DNA from: Prevotella sp. UBA1104
GTDB taxonomy: Bacteria > Bacteroidota > Bacteroidia > Bacteroidales > Bacteroidaceae
Direction: 5' to 3'
Assembly (NCBI GenBank): GCA_002314055.1
Contig: DCBP01000049.1
Coordinates: forward strand, 1-17,052
DNA: 17,052 nucleotides
The notes under the pieces were generated by a model. The model saw only the letters and a list, made by a program, of their open reading frames with translations, ran no database searches and was not told where the DNA came from. Shown in pieces: positions 1 through 7,797 of this stretch; position 1 is the first letter of the stretch; each line of letters opens with the position of its first letter. Made by a program: the position numbers and the translations under genes.

Positions 1-118
1 TATACCTTATTATATATATAGCATAATCAAGAAAAAACAGAAAAAAATAAAAAAATAACATTTCCACTACCCTACCTCTCAAATATATTGTCTATATTAA
101 TGTAACAAGGAATATAAT
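1..118. other. AT-rich leader upstream of the fecR-like gene
   Basis: This stretch is very rich in A and T and holds no gene that I can support. An AAGGA Shine-Dalgarno-like site at 107-111 sits seven bases before the ATG at 119 and supports that start. I see no clear TTTG / TAnnTTTG promoter pair. FecR-type genes in Bacteroidota usually follow directly after their ECF sigma factor gene, so the end of such a gene probably lies just left of the window. Nothing in these 118 bases can be read confidently as its coding tail. Confidence 0.5.
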
Positions 119-1123
119 ATGAAGAGAAAATACAACAATACAGATATCGATGCGATGACAGAGCGTTATATTGCCGACAGGAATGACATGGAGGCAATAA
201 ACTTTCTGAAGGATGCCGCTATGGAATCGGAAGACAACAGATTGAGGATTCGCAAGAATCTGGAATTATGGTTCTCTTCAATATCAAACAACGAGCAGCA
301 ATTTAACAAAGCTGCTGCCTATGAACGCTTCTGCACCCATACTGCCGCATATTCTCTCCGCAAAAAGAGAAAAGAGAACGTTTTCAAAATAATGAAAGTT
401 GCAGCCGCCGCCATTTTGATTGTCGCCCTTCCATGGATGGGATACAGATTTGCCGGCAGCTTAAACTCAAGTCAGCTTGCCAACGTATGCGTGTCTACAC
501 CAAAAGGATCAATATCCGAAGTAACATTACCTGACGGTTCGAAGGTTTGGCTGAACGCAAATTCAAAAATTGAATACTCTAACGACTTCGGCAGCGGCAA
601 CCGCAACGTGAAACTCACCGGAGAGGCTTGCTTCGATGTAAAGAAGAATAAGAGGTTGCCGTTTTGCGTCAATTCAAAATCAGCAAGTCTGAAAGTGCTC
701 GGAACAAAATTCACTTTCCGCGACTATCCGGAAGACAACTGTATGACAGTTCAGCTGATACGCGGACATGTTGACATCATGAGCAGCAAGACGGGGAAAC
801 ACATGGAAATGCTGAAGGACGAGAAGATGACTATCAACAAGACGACCGGCAGCATGGACAAACGGAAAACTGACGCGAGCCGGTCTGACTCATGGATACA
901 CGGAGAACTCTTCTTCGATGAAATGCCAATGGAACAGATAGCCAAAGTGCTGGAACGCACATACAACGTAAGGATAGAAGTGGCTCCACAAATGAGAAAC
1001 AAGGCATTCTACCTGTCATTCAACTCTGCCGGACAAACTATCAGCGACGTTCTGAGAACTATGGCAGAGACTAACCGCATGAAATTCCGTAAAACGGAAG
1101 ACGGAAGATACATAATATACTGA
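119..1123 (+). CDS. FecR-family anti-sigma factor with DUF4974 tail
   Basis: This is a single-pass inner-membrane anti-sigma factor (334 aa). Such proteins hold an ECF sigma factor until an outer-membrane transporter signals that substrate is bound. Residues 1-90 are a charged cytoplasmic part ending in a basic RKKRK stretch. One membrane helix lies at about 91-109. The periplasmic FecR domain spans about 124-220 and contains the typical 'LPDGSKVWLNA' and 'GEACFDV' segments. The DUF4974 domain covers about 264-333, with 'GELFFDEMP' at its start. The length and order match FecR-like regulators of Bacteroidota Sus-type loci. The gene lies 144 bases before a SusC-type transporter that carries the matching STN signalling domain, so the two very likely form one signalling pair. 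The sigma factor is not visible. The start is supported by AAGGA seven bases upstream. The family assignment is secure; the signal it answers to is inferred. Confidence 0.93.
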   Translation: MKRKYNNTDIDAMTERYIADRNDMEAINFLKDAAMESEDNRLRIRKNLELWFSSISNNEQQFNKAAAYERFCTHTAAYSLRKKRKENVFKIMKVAAAAILIVALPWMGYRFAGSLNSSQLANVCVSTPKGSISEVTLPDGSKVWLNANSKIEYSNDFGSGNRNVKLTGEACFDVKKNKRLPFCVNSKSASLKVLGTKFTFRDYPEDNCMTVQLIRGHVDIMSSKTGKHMEMLKDEKMTINKTTGSMDKRKTDASRSDSWIHGELFFDEMPMEQIAKVLERTYNVRIEVAPQMRNKAFYLSFNSAGQTISDVLRTMAETNRMKFRKTEDGRYIIY

Positions 1124-1267
1124 TAATCCGAGAAATAACATAACAACGACCTTCAAAAATATCCTATTGCCTATGACATAATAAAAAGACACATATATTA
1201 GGAATATGCACATATACGTGTAAAAAGAAAATCATCAATAATTATCTATCATAACTAACTTTATTTT
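1124..1267. promoter_or_regulatory. fecR-susC intergenic region, possible sigma-dependent promoter
   Basis: These 144 AT-rich bases separate the anti-sigma gene from susC. No TTTG / TAnnTTTG pair at proper spacing is visible, which would fit a promoter read by an alternative (ECF) sigma factor. An imperfect inverted repeat is present: ACACATATAT at 1189-1198 and ATATACGTGT at 1212-1221 (9 of 10 bases complementary). The octamer CACATATA also occurs twice as a direct repeat, 19 bases apart (1190-1197 and 1209-1216). In such AT-rich DNA these repeats could be chance. No Shine-Dalgarno site is evident before the ATG at 1268. Confidence 0.35.
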
Positions 1268-4200
1268 ATGAACAATTACCAAAAAGCAATTTTCATGGCT
1301 TCTGCCCTGTTATGCATGAACCTTACGGCAACAGCGCAGCAAGTATCGCTCAACGTGAATAAAGTGAGCGTGAAACAGGCGATGAACCAACTAAAAGAGA
1401 AAACTGGTTACACTTTTGTTTTCTCATCATCCGACATCAACAACAAACAAGTGGTGAGTGTATCGGCAAAGAACGCCGACCTCTCGGATGTAGTGGAGCA
1501 GATTCTGAAGGGACAGAAGGGTATCGACTACAAAATCGAGGGCAAAAACATCATTATCACAAAGGCAAGCCACAACACCGTGAGACGTACTGCTGCGAAA
1601 CAGCAGCTGACATCGCAGACAAAGGAAGACAAGCGTCGCGTGGCAGGAAGAATAATCGACGAAAACGGTGAGCCGATGATTGGCGTTACCGTTACTGCCG
1701 ACGGAGTGGTTGGCGGAGCGATTACCGACCTCGACGGCAACTTCGTGCTCGACGGAGTGCCACAAACGACAAAGAATATCCACGTAAGCTATATTGGCTA
1801 CGAGGAAAAGAACATACAAATTGGTTCGGGAGCTATGAAGATAAAAATGGCACCCGACAATAAACAGCTCGACGACGTGGTGGTTATCGGCTACGGAACG
1901 GTGAAGAAGAACGACCTAACCGGTTCTGTTTCAGCTATCAAGCCCGACGAATTCAACAAAGGAGCGAAGTCAAGCGCACAGGATGCTCTCGTTGGAAAAG
2001 TTGCCGGAGTGAACGTGGTTTCAAGTTCTGGTGCTCCAGGCTCCGGTTCTACGATCCGTATCCGTTCGGGAGCTTCTCTCTCGGCATCTAACGATCCGCT
2101 GATTGTTATCGACGGAGTGCCTGTAGACAACTCTACCATCGAGGGTGGAGGCAACGTTATCGGTAACCTCAACCCTAACGACATAGAGACATTCACCGTG
2201 TTGAAGGATGCATCGGCAACGGCAATCTATGGTTCGAGAGCTTCAAACGGTGTGATTGTTATCACGACGAAGAAAGGAACCAGCGGAGCACCGAAATTCA
2301 ACTATACGGCAAACTTCTCACTGAGTTCTACAGCAAAGCGCCTGAAGGTTCTTAGCGCCGACGAGTTCCGCAAGTTTGTTCCTACCGTTACTGGAGTACC
2401 GGAGAATGTGGTGCTCGGAGAGAATAACACCGACTGGCAGGACGAGATCTACCGCACGGCTTTCGGTATGGACCACAACATTTCCATGGCGGGAAATATC
2501 AAGAAGAAGGCTCCAGTGAGAGTGTCGCTCGGATACACGAACCAGAATGGTATCATAAAGACGAACAGCTATAAACGATACACTTTCGACGGTGGCATTT
2601 CTCCGAAATTCTTTAAAGACCATCTCTCGCTGAACGTTAATCTGAAGGCATCTATGGAGGACAACGCTCGCATCGACGAATCGGTTGTGGGCAACGCTCT
2701 GTCGTATGACCCGACAAGACCGGTACGCACGGGCAGTACTACGGCTTCTACAGATCCGGGACTTGGCTACTTTATATGGATGAACGGCAGCTCGCCAATG
2801 GCTATACAGACCGACAACCCTGTGGCTCAACTCGAACTGCAGAACCTGCGTAACAAGCTTTACCGCTCTATCGGCAATATGTCGGTAAACTATAAAGTGC
2901 ATGGCTTTGAGGACTTGCAACTGAACATGAACCTCGGCTACGACATATTGGAAAGCAAATACAACAAGGATGTACCTCAGCTTGCCGGTATGATGTACAC
3001 ATCAAACAAAAAGGACGGTACGGGACTCGACTTCGATTCAAAACAGAACAAGCGGAATACACTGCTCGACCTTTATGCCAACTACCAGCATACGTTTAGC
3101 GGAAAACATGATTTCGGAGCCATGGTGGGATATGGTTGGCAGCACTTCTGGAAGAAATACAACGAGACAACGCTGTCGCCTGACGGAGCTGAGATTTTCT
3201 CTCCAAAGCATTATGAATCTGAGTATTATCTACTTTCGCTCTACGGCAGATTGAACTACACCTACGACAATAAGTATATGGTTACGGCAACTCTGCGTTC
3301 CGACGGTTCATCGAGATTTGCCAAGGGCAACAGATACGGTTACTTCCCTTCTGTAGCATTGGGATGGAAGATTTCTGAGGAGAAATTCTTGAAGAACAAC
3401 AAGGTGCTCACGAATCTCAAACTACGATTGAGTTACGGACAGACCGGTCAGCAGGATATCATCAACGACTATCCTTATATGACTACATTCTCCGTGTCTT
3501 ACCCTGAGTCAAGCTATCTCTTCGGCGACACATGGTACAAGACTTATCGACCGAACGGTTACGACAGGGATATAAAGTGGGAGACTACCGAGACATGGAA
3601 TGCCGGTCTTGACTATGGTTTCCTCAACAACCGAATCTATGGTTCTATCGATGTCTACAAGCGTCATACAAAAGATTTGCTTAATACCATTCCGGTTATC
3701 TCAGGAGTAAACTACTCTGCCGTGTTGACAACTAATATCGGAGAGATGGACAACAAGGGTGTTGAATTTTCTATCAACGCCGTACCGGTACAGACAAAGG
3801 ACTTCTCATGGAATGTAGGACTGAACTATACATGGAATGACTCGAAGATTACGAAACTGAATACTGTGGATACTGAAGGCTCTTATGTAGAAACAGGAGC
3901 TATCTCTGGAACAGGAAAGTTTGTAGAGTGCTTTATGGTGGGCAAACGACCATACACGTTCTATCTGGCAAAGCAGGCTTACGACGAGAATGGTAAACCT
4001 ATGGAAGGAAAATACGTTCAGCCCGACGGAACTATAGACACCAAGGAAACGAGAATGGCAAGCCGCTGCGCTTTGCCTAAGTCTTATCTTGGCTTCAACA
4101 CGCAGTTCACTTACAAAAACTGGGAACTGGGCATCACCGGTCACGGTTCGTTCGGCAACTACATATATAATTATGTAAAGGCGAACCAATACCAGCAGCA

Positions 4201-4513
4201 GGTGTACAGCGACCAGGGTAACTTCTCGAATATACTGAAGTCTACGGCAAGCAGCGGATTCCAGCAGCAACAGCTCTATTCCGACTACTTCCTCGAGAAG
4301 GGCGACTTCTTCCGTATCGACAACATAACGCTGGGTTATACATTCCCGAAACTGTGGAACAGCTCAAGCAGTCTGAGAGTGTCTGCCTCTGTACAGAACG
4401 TATGCGTAATAACAGGATATTCCGGTCTTGACCCAGAAATCTACAACGGCATAGACCGTGACGTTTATCCACGTCCACGCACATTCTCTATTTCAGCAAA
4501 TCTTAACTTCTAA
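1268..4513 (+). CDS. SusC-type TonB-dependent transporter with STN domain
   Basis: This is an outer-membrane beta-barrel transporter (1081 aa) that works with the SusD lipoprotein encoded next to it and is energised by TonB. A signal peptide ends near residue 23 (ATA|QQ). An STN (secretin/TonB N-terminal) domain follows at about 27-98; this is the part that contacts a FecR-type anti-sigma factor. Next come a carboxypeptidase-regulatory-like beta domain at about 124-195 with 'GEPMIGVTV' and 'TDLDGNF', a TonB box at 201-210 (LDDVVVIGYG), a plug domain with the family motif 'SNDPLIVIDGVP', and a barrel that ends in the terminal Phe expected for outer-membrane insertion. The STN domain shows that it is a transducer as well as a transporter. 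It lies 23 bases before susD, so the two are co-transcribed. The transported substrate cannot be read from the sequence; the adjacent phosphatase suggests something phosphorylated. Confidence 0.95.
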   Translation: MNNYQKAIFMASALLCMNLTATAQQVSLNVNKVSVKQAMNQLKEKTGYTFVFSSSDINNKQVVSVSAKNADLSDVVEQILKGQKGIDYKIEGKNIIITKASHNTVRRTAAKQQLTSQTKEDKRRVAGRIIDENGEPMIGVTVTADGVVGGAITDLDGNFVLDGVPQTTKNIHVSYIGYEEKNIQIGSGAMKIKMAPDNKQLDDVVVIGYGTVKKNDLTGSVSAIKPDEFNKGAKSSAQDALVGKVAGVNVVSSSGAPGSGSTIRIRSGASLSASNDPLIVIDGVPVDNSTIEGGGNVIGNLNPNDIETFTVLKDASATAIYGSRASNGVIVITTKKGTSGAPKFNYTANFSLSSTAKRLKVLSADEFRKFVPTVTGVPENVVLGENNTDWQDEIYRTAFGMDHNISMAGNIKKKAPVRVSLGYTNQNGIIKTNSYKRYTFDGGISPKFFKDHLSLNVNLKASMEDNARIDESVVGNALSYDPTRPVRTGSTTASTDPGLGYFIWMNGSSPMAIQTDNPVAQLELQNLRNKLYRSIGNMSVNYKVHGFEDLQLNMNLGYDILESKYNKDVPQLAGMMYTSNKKDGTGLDFDSKQNKRNTLLDLYANYQHTFSGKHDFGAMVGYGWQHFWKKYNETTLSPDGAEIFSPKHYESEYYLLSLYGRLNYTYDNKYMVTATLRSDGSSRFAKGNRYGYFPSVALGWKISEEKFLKNNKVLTNLKLRLSYGQTGQQDIINDYPYMTTFSVSYPESSYLFGDTWYKTYRPNGYDRDIKWETTETWNAGLDYGFLNNRIYGSIDVYKRHTKDLLNTIPVISGVNYSAVLTTNIGEMDNKGVEFSINAVPVQTKDFSWNVGLNYTWNDSKITKLNTVDTEGSYVETGAISGTGKFVECFMVGKRPYTFYLAKQAYDENGKPMEGKYVQPDGTIDTKETRMASRCALPKSYLGFNTQFTYKNWELGITGHGSFGNYIYNYVKANQYQQQVYSDQGNFSNILKSTASSGFQQQQLYSDYFLEKGDFFRIDNITLGYTFPKLWNSSSSLRVSASVQNVCVITGYSGLDPEIYNGIDRDVYPRPRTFSISANLNF

Positions 4514-4536
4514 CAACTTAAAAGGAAACATAACGT

Positions 4537-6231
4537 ATGAAAAAGAATATATTGAAAACTATGATATTCGGCATCATCGGATGCCTGATGACATCATGTT
4601 TCAGCGACTTGGACACTATGCCGCTCGACGACAACCAGCTCGTGGGCGACAAGGTGTACCAAACTGCAGAAGGATATACCGGAGTGCTCGCAAAATGCTA
4701 CGGCTCACTTATTCTTACAGGACAGAAAGGTGGTGATGGCGGCGACGGCGACCTCGAGGGTGCCAACGAGGGATACTCAGGCTATGTTCGTCTGATGTTC
4801 TACCTACAGGAACTGAACACCGACAACTTCCTCATGCCGTCGTCTTCTAACGGATTGCGCAAATGTCTTAACCTGCAGTGGGACGCTTCTAATGCTTCTG
4901 TAATAAGATGGACTTATCAGCGACTTTACATGTCTATCGCTTACTGTAACGAGATGCTGCGCGAATGTACAGAGAGTAAACTGAAGAGCCGCGGACTGTG
5001 GGATCAGCTCGGAGGAGAATGTGCAAGCTATCGCGCTGAGGCCCGATTCATCCGTGCCTATTGCTATGCCACACTGTGCGACCTCTTCGGCAGTGTGCCG
5101 TATATCGACGAGAATACCGGTGTGAAGGATATTCCGGAACAGTGGACTCGCAAGCAGATTTTCGACTTTGCCGAAAGTGAACTGAAGGCTATCGACAACG
5201 AACTGAAGGCTCCAGGCACTAATGTCTACGGACGTGTTGACAAGGTGGCTGCATGGTTCTTGCTCTCAAGAATGTATCTGAATGCTGAAACATGGATTGG
5301 AGAAAACCGCTATACGGATGCTCTGACATACGCAAAGAAGGTTATCAATGACGGTCATTATCCGTTGGCTTCAGACTACCGCACTATATTCCTTGCCGAC
5401 AATGATAAATGTAAGGAGATTATATGGCCGCTCGTACAGGACGGACAGATGGCTCAGAGTTCTGCCGGAACGAATTTCTATGTAAAGGCATTCGTAAATG
5501 GACCGATGAATGAGCTTTATCAGACTGGCGTTGGTTCTCGCGGATGGGGCAACGTACGTGCAAAGACTACTCTTGTTGATGCTTTTGATGCCGACGACGT
5601 TACTTTCAACACTGCCGACACATGGGGCAACCAGAAGAAGGACAAGCGCGCTCAGTTTATGACTGCTCTGCCTAACCAGAAAAAGGAGACCTGGGATGAC
5701 AAGGAGGCCATGACAAGTACGTTCACCTGCGGATACGGATATATCAAATGGCGCAACGTTACTCAAGACGACCAGATTCCAGCACAGGGCGATGCTTATT
5801 CTTCTATAGACTTCCCGATGTTCCGTACTGCCGAGGCTTATCTTATTGCTGCTGAAGCTATATTGAGAGGTGCACAGGGCGGCACGAAGGAAGAAGCCCT
5901 GAACTATGTAAACGAAATCAGAGAGCGCGCATATATGTCAGGAAAATATGCAAAAGCCGGTGTACGCTCTGATGTTTCCGGCGACATTACCATGGATCAG
6001 TTGACTCTCGACTTTATCCTTGCCGAACGTCAGCGCGAACTTGCTACGGAGCTTGTGCGCCGCACTGACCTGATACGTTTCGGTAAGTTTACAAAGGGAT
6101 ACAACTGGGACTGGAAGAACGGTGTACGCACGGGATCTGACGTGGATGACCACTTTAAGCTCTTCCCTATCCCGGCAACGGAGTTCTCCAACATGCCGAA
6201 TCTGAAACAGAACGAGGGTTACTCTAAGTAA
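4537..6231 (+). CDS. SusD/RagB-type surface substrate-binding lipoprotein
   Basis: This is a lipid-anchored outer-membrane protein (564 aa) that caps the SusC barrel and binds substrate. The signal peptide ends in a lipobox, LMTSC, with the lipidated Cys at residue 21. The TPR-like fold signature is visible, including 'RAEARFIRAYCYATL' at about 167-180, 'FPMFRTAEAYLIAAEA' at about 427-442, and a C-terminal 'LFPIPATEF...LKQNEGY' that is diagnostic of the family. The segment 'TGQKGGDGGDGDLEG' and the region near 'RFGKFTKGYNWDWKNG' resemble B. thetaiotaomicron starch-binding SusD as I remember it, so this belongs to that general branch. The tryptophan used there for starch stacking (W98) appears replaced around residues 100-101 (Met-Pro), while a later Trp (W337) seems kept. 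An AAGG site at 4522-4525 precedes the ATG. The ligand is unknown and is probably not plain starch. Confidence 0.94.
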   Translation: MKKNILKTMIFGIIGCLMTSCFSDLDTMPLDDNQLVGDKVYQTAEGYTGVLAKCYGSLILTGQKGGDGGDGDLEGANEGYSGYVRLMFYLQELNTDNFLMPSSSNGLRKCLNLQWDASNASVIRWTYQRLYMSIAYCNEMLRECTESKLKSRGLWDQLGGECASYRAEARFIRAYCYATLCDLFGSVPYIDENTGVKDIPEQWTRKQIFDFAESELKAIDNELKAPGTNVYGRVDKVAAWFLLSRMYLNAETWIGENRYTDALTYAKKVINDGHYPLASDYRTIFLADNDKCKEIIWPLVQDGQMAQSSAGTNFYVKAFVNGPMNELYQTGVGSRGWGNVRAKTTLVDAFDADDVTFNTADTWGNQKKDKRAQFMTALPNQKKETWDDKEAMTSTFTCGYGYIKWRNVTQDDQIPAQGDAYSSIDFPMFRTAEAYLIAAEAILRGAQGGTKEEALNYVNEIRERAYMSGKYAKAGVRSDVSGDITMDQLTLDFILAERQRELATELVRRTDLIRFGKFTKGYNWDWKNGVRTGSDVDDHFKLFPIPATEFSNMPNLKQNEGYSK

Positions 6232-6247
6232 CACAATGTATAATGAG

Positions 6248-6299
6248 TTTCCGGATTGCACGGACAGTAATATTCGTACTGTTACGTACAATCCGGAAA
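6248..6299 (+). repeat. Large imperfect hairpin between susD and the phosphatase gene
   Basis: An outer stem of 11 perfect pairs joins TTTCCGGATTG (6248-6258) with CAATCCGGAAA (6289-6299). After a C/A mismatch come three more pairs (ACG 6260-6262 with CGT 6285-6287). A six-pair inner stem follows (ACAGTA 6264-6269 with TACTGT 6277-6282), closed by a seven-base loop. It lies 17 bases after the susD stop and 26 bases before the preferred phosphatase start. No run of T follows, so it is more likely an RNA-processing, stabilising or attenuating element than a full terminator. It could allow susC-susD to be expressed more strongly than the downstream enzyme. Confidence 0.7.
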
Positions 6300-6325
6300 G
6301 ATTAAACAAATTTCAAAAAGTATTT

Positions 6326-7627
6326 ATGATTTCATTAAGACATATTGCACTTTCTGCCGCCTTTGCCTTTATCGCCTGTGGAACAAATGCCCAGACTTCG
6401 TTTGAGGAAATAAAAGCCGACCTGAACAAAGCCGGCGGCGTTTATCTCGCTTATCCTGAGGTTAACGGGAAACTGACTCCTGCCCCGAAAGGATACAAGC
6501 CTTTCTATATAAGTCATTATGGCAGACACGGTTCAAGATATCTCCTTGGCGACGGCGACTTTGAACTGACTATCGGTCTGCTGCAGAAAGCTGAAGACAA
6601 TGGCTGTCTGACGGAATTCGGTAAGGACGTTCTGAAAAGACTACGCATTACTTTCAAGGAGACGGAAGGACGCGGAGGAGACTTGACGCCACTCGGAGCC
6701 CGTCAGCATAAAGGCATTGCCGAAAGAATGGCGAAGAATTTTCCTGAGGTTTTTAAGGGGAAAAAGAATGTGGACGCACGCTCTACCGTCGTTTATCGCT
6801 GCGCCATGAGTATGGCGGCTTTCTGCGACGGACTGAAAGGTGTGTTCCCGAACCTTGATATAAAGTACGAGATGAACCAAAAGAATATGGCTTATCTCAA
6901 CTATCATACTGACAAGTCTAACCGCTTTACTAACGGAGAGACAGGACCGTGGGTTGAGGAATACAGAAAGTTTGAAACTGAGCATGTAAAACCGGAACGC
7001 ATGGTAAACGCCCTGTTCAGCGACAAGGATTTTATCCGCTGCCAAGTTAATCCGGAAAAGCTGATGTGGGCTTTCTACTGGATTGCCGTTGACATGCAGG
7101 ACATTGAGACGAAACAGTCGTTCTATGACGTGTTTACGCCACAGGAACTCTTTAACCTCTGGCAATGCGTAAACTACAGGTTTTATATCGGCAATGCAAA
7201 CCCGGAGATGAGCAACGGACTGGTGATGGCGAATGCTTCTACGCTCGTAGAGAACATTATAGAATGTGCCGACAAGGCTATCAGCGACAACAGCATGGCT
7301 GCCGACCTGAGATTCGGACACGACGGGAATGTCATTCCTCTGCTCGCACTGATGCAGATTGACGGATTTGACGCTTCTGTAAGGAAACCCGAGGAGGTAT
7401 ACAAATATTGGTCTGACTTTAAGGCTACGCCGATGGCATCGAATGTGCAAATTGTATTCTTCAGAAACAGTAAAGGTGATGTTATCATAAAAATCCTACA
7501 CAACGAGAAAGAAGCACATATCCCGGTAAAGACCGATTCATGGCCTTACTACAAGTGGAACGATGTGAAAGGATACTACATCAACAGACTTAAAGACCTG
7601 AAGGAAAAGGTTAGCAAAATAAAATAA
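6326..7627 (+). CDS. Exported histidine-type phosphatase (MINPP/phytase superfamily)
   Basis: This is a histidine acid phosphatase (clade 2), which removes phosphate from organic esters through a phospho-histidine intermediate. The preferred start gives 433 aa. The N-terminal catalytic motif is 'HYGRHGSRY', with R67-H68-G69-S70-R71; H68 is the expected nucleophile. A conserved-looking Arg lies in 'STVVYRCAMSMAAF' (R158). The C-terminal proton-donor motif is HD (H332-D333) in 'FGHDGNV', whereas many MINPP enzymes have HAE. The ATG at 6326 is preferred over the in-frame ATG at 6236 because it begins a proper signal sequence (MISLRHIALSAAFAFIAC...), while the longer form adds 30 non-signal residues encoded by the hairpin. 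Cleavage may be at TNA|Q (signal peptidase I), or FIAC may act as a weak lipobox, so the enzyme is periplasmic or lipid-anchored. It is downstream of and collinear with SusC/SusD, which suggests it acts on the imported substrate. Phytate or another phosphorylated compound is an inference. Confidence 0.88.
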   Translation: MISLRHIALSAAFAFIACGTNAQTSFEEIKADLNKAGGVYLAYPEVNGKLTPAPKGYKPFYISHYGRHGSRYLLGDGDFELTIGLLQKAEDNGCLTEFGKDVLKRLRITFKETEGRGGDLTPLGARQHKGIAERMAKNFPEVFKGKKNVDARSTVVYRCAMSMAAFCDGLKGVFPNLDIKYEMNQKNMAYLNYHTDKSNRFTNGETGPWVEEYRKFETEHVKPERMVNALFSDKDFIRCQVNPEKLMWAFYWIAVDMQDIETKQSFYDVFTPQELFNLWQCVNYRFYIGNANPEMSNGLVMANASTLVENIIECADKAISDNSMAADLRFGHDGNVIPLLALMQIDGFDASVRKPEEVYKYWSDFKATPMASNVQIVFFRNSKGDVIIKILHNEKEAHIPVKTDSWPYYKWNDVKGYYINRLKDLKEKVSKIK

Positions 7628-7668
7628 AAATCATTTTTAGCTTTAGTAATATTTTATGTTATGGGTGA

Positions 7669-7697
7669 GCGGCAGTCAAGCGTGGCTGCCGCCTTTT
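7669..7697 (+). terminator. Intrinsic terminator after the phosphatase gene
   Basis: A seven-base perfect GC-rich stem joins GCGGCAG (7669-7675) and CTGCCGC (7686-7692). It extends by a T-G and a C-G pair to leave a six-base loop, and is followed by CTTTT and further AT-rich DNA. It lies about 40 bases after the phosphatase stop and closes the uptake locus before the metA promoter. Confidence 0.85.
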
Positions 7698-7740
7698 ATA
7701 TTATATAAATTAAAAAAAATCAGGCGAATACCCACTTATT

Positions 7741-7772
7741 TTTGGATATAAAGGGAGAAAGCATTAATTTTG
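7741..7772 (+). promoter_or_regulatory. Bacteroidota-type promoter of metA
   Basis: TTTG at 7741-7744 (-33 element) is followed after 20 bases by TAATTTTG at 7765-7772 (-7 element, consensus TAnnTTTG). The initiation point should fall a few bases later, leaving a leader of roughly 20 bases before the ATG at 7798. A 13-base palindrome, TTGCATATTGCAA (7770-7782), overlaps the end of the -7 element and the expected start of transcription and could be an operator. I see no SAM riboswitch here, because the leader is far too short. Confidence 0.75.
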
Positions 7773-7797
7773 CATATTGCAAGAAAAATATGTTAGT

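Noticed and set aside
2318..2920. A 200-codon open frame on the minus strand inside susC
   Set aside because: It lies wholly antisense to a well-supported gene, has no recognisable domain and no start context. Its composition is what the opposite strand of the susC coding sequence would give.
4458..4736. A 92-codon open frame overlapping the susC end and susD start
   Set aside because: It runs out of frame through both well-supported genes, including the susD lipoprotein signal, and shows no independent features.
6641..7450. A 269-codon open frame on the minus strand inside the phosphatase gene
   Set aside because: It is a shadow of the phosphatase reading frame, with no family features and no promoter or ribosome-binding site.
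7777..7797. TTG start giving MetA seven extra residues
   Set aside because: The ATG at 7798 matches the family start and places the catalytic residues on their standard numbers. The TTG lies within a few bases of the expected transcription start.
7698..7797. SAM riboswitch upstream of metA
   Set aside because: The promoter at 7741-7772 leaves a leader of only about 20 bases, and no conserved multi-stem structure can be formed before it.
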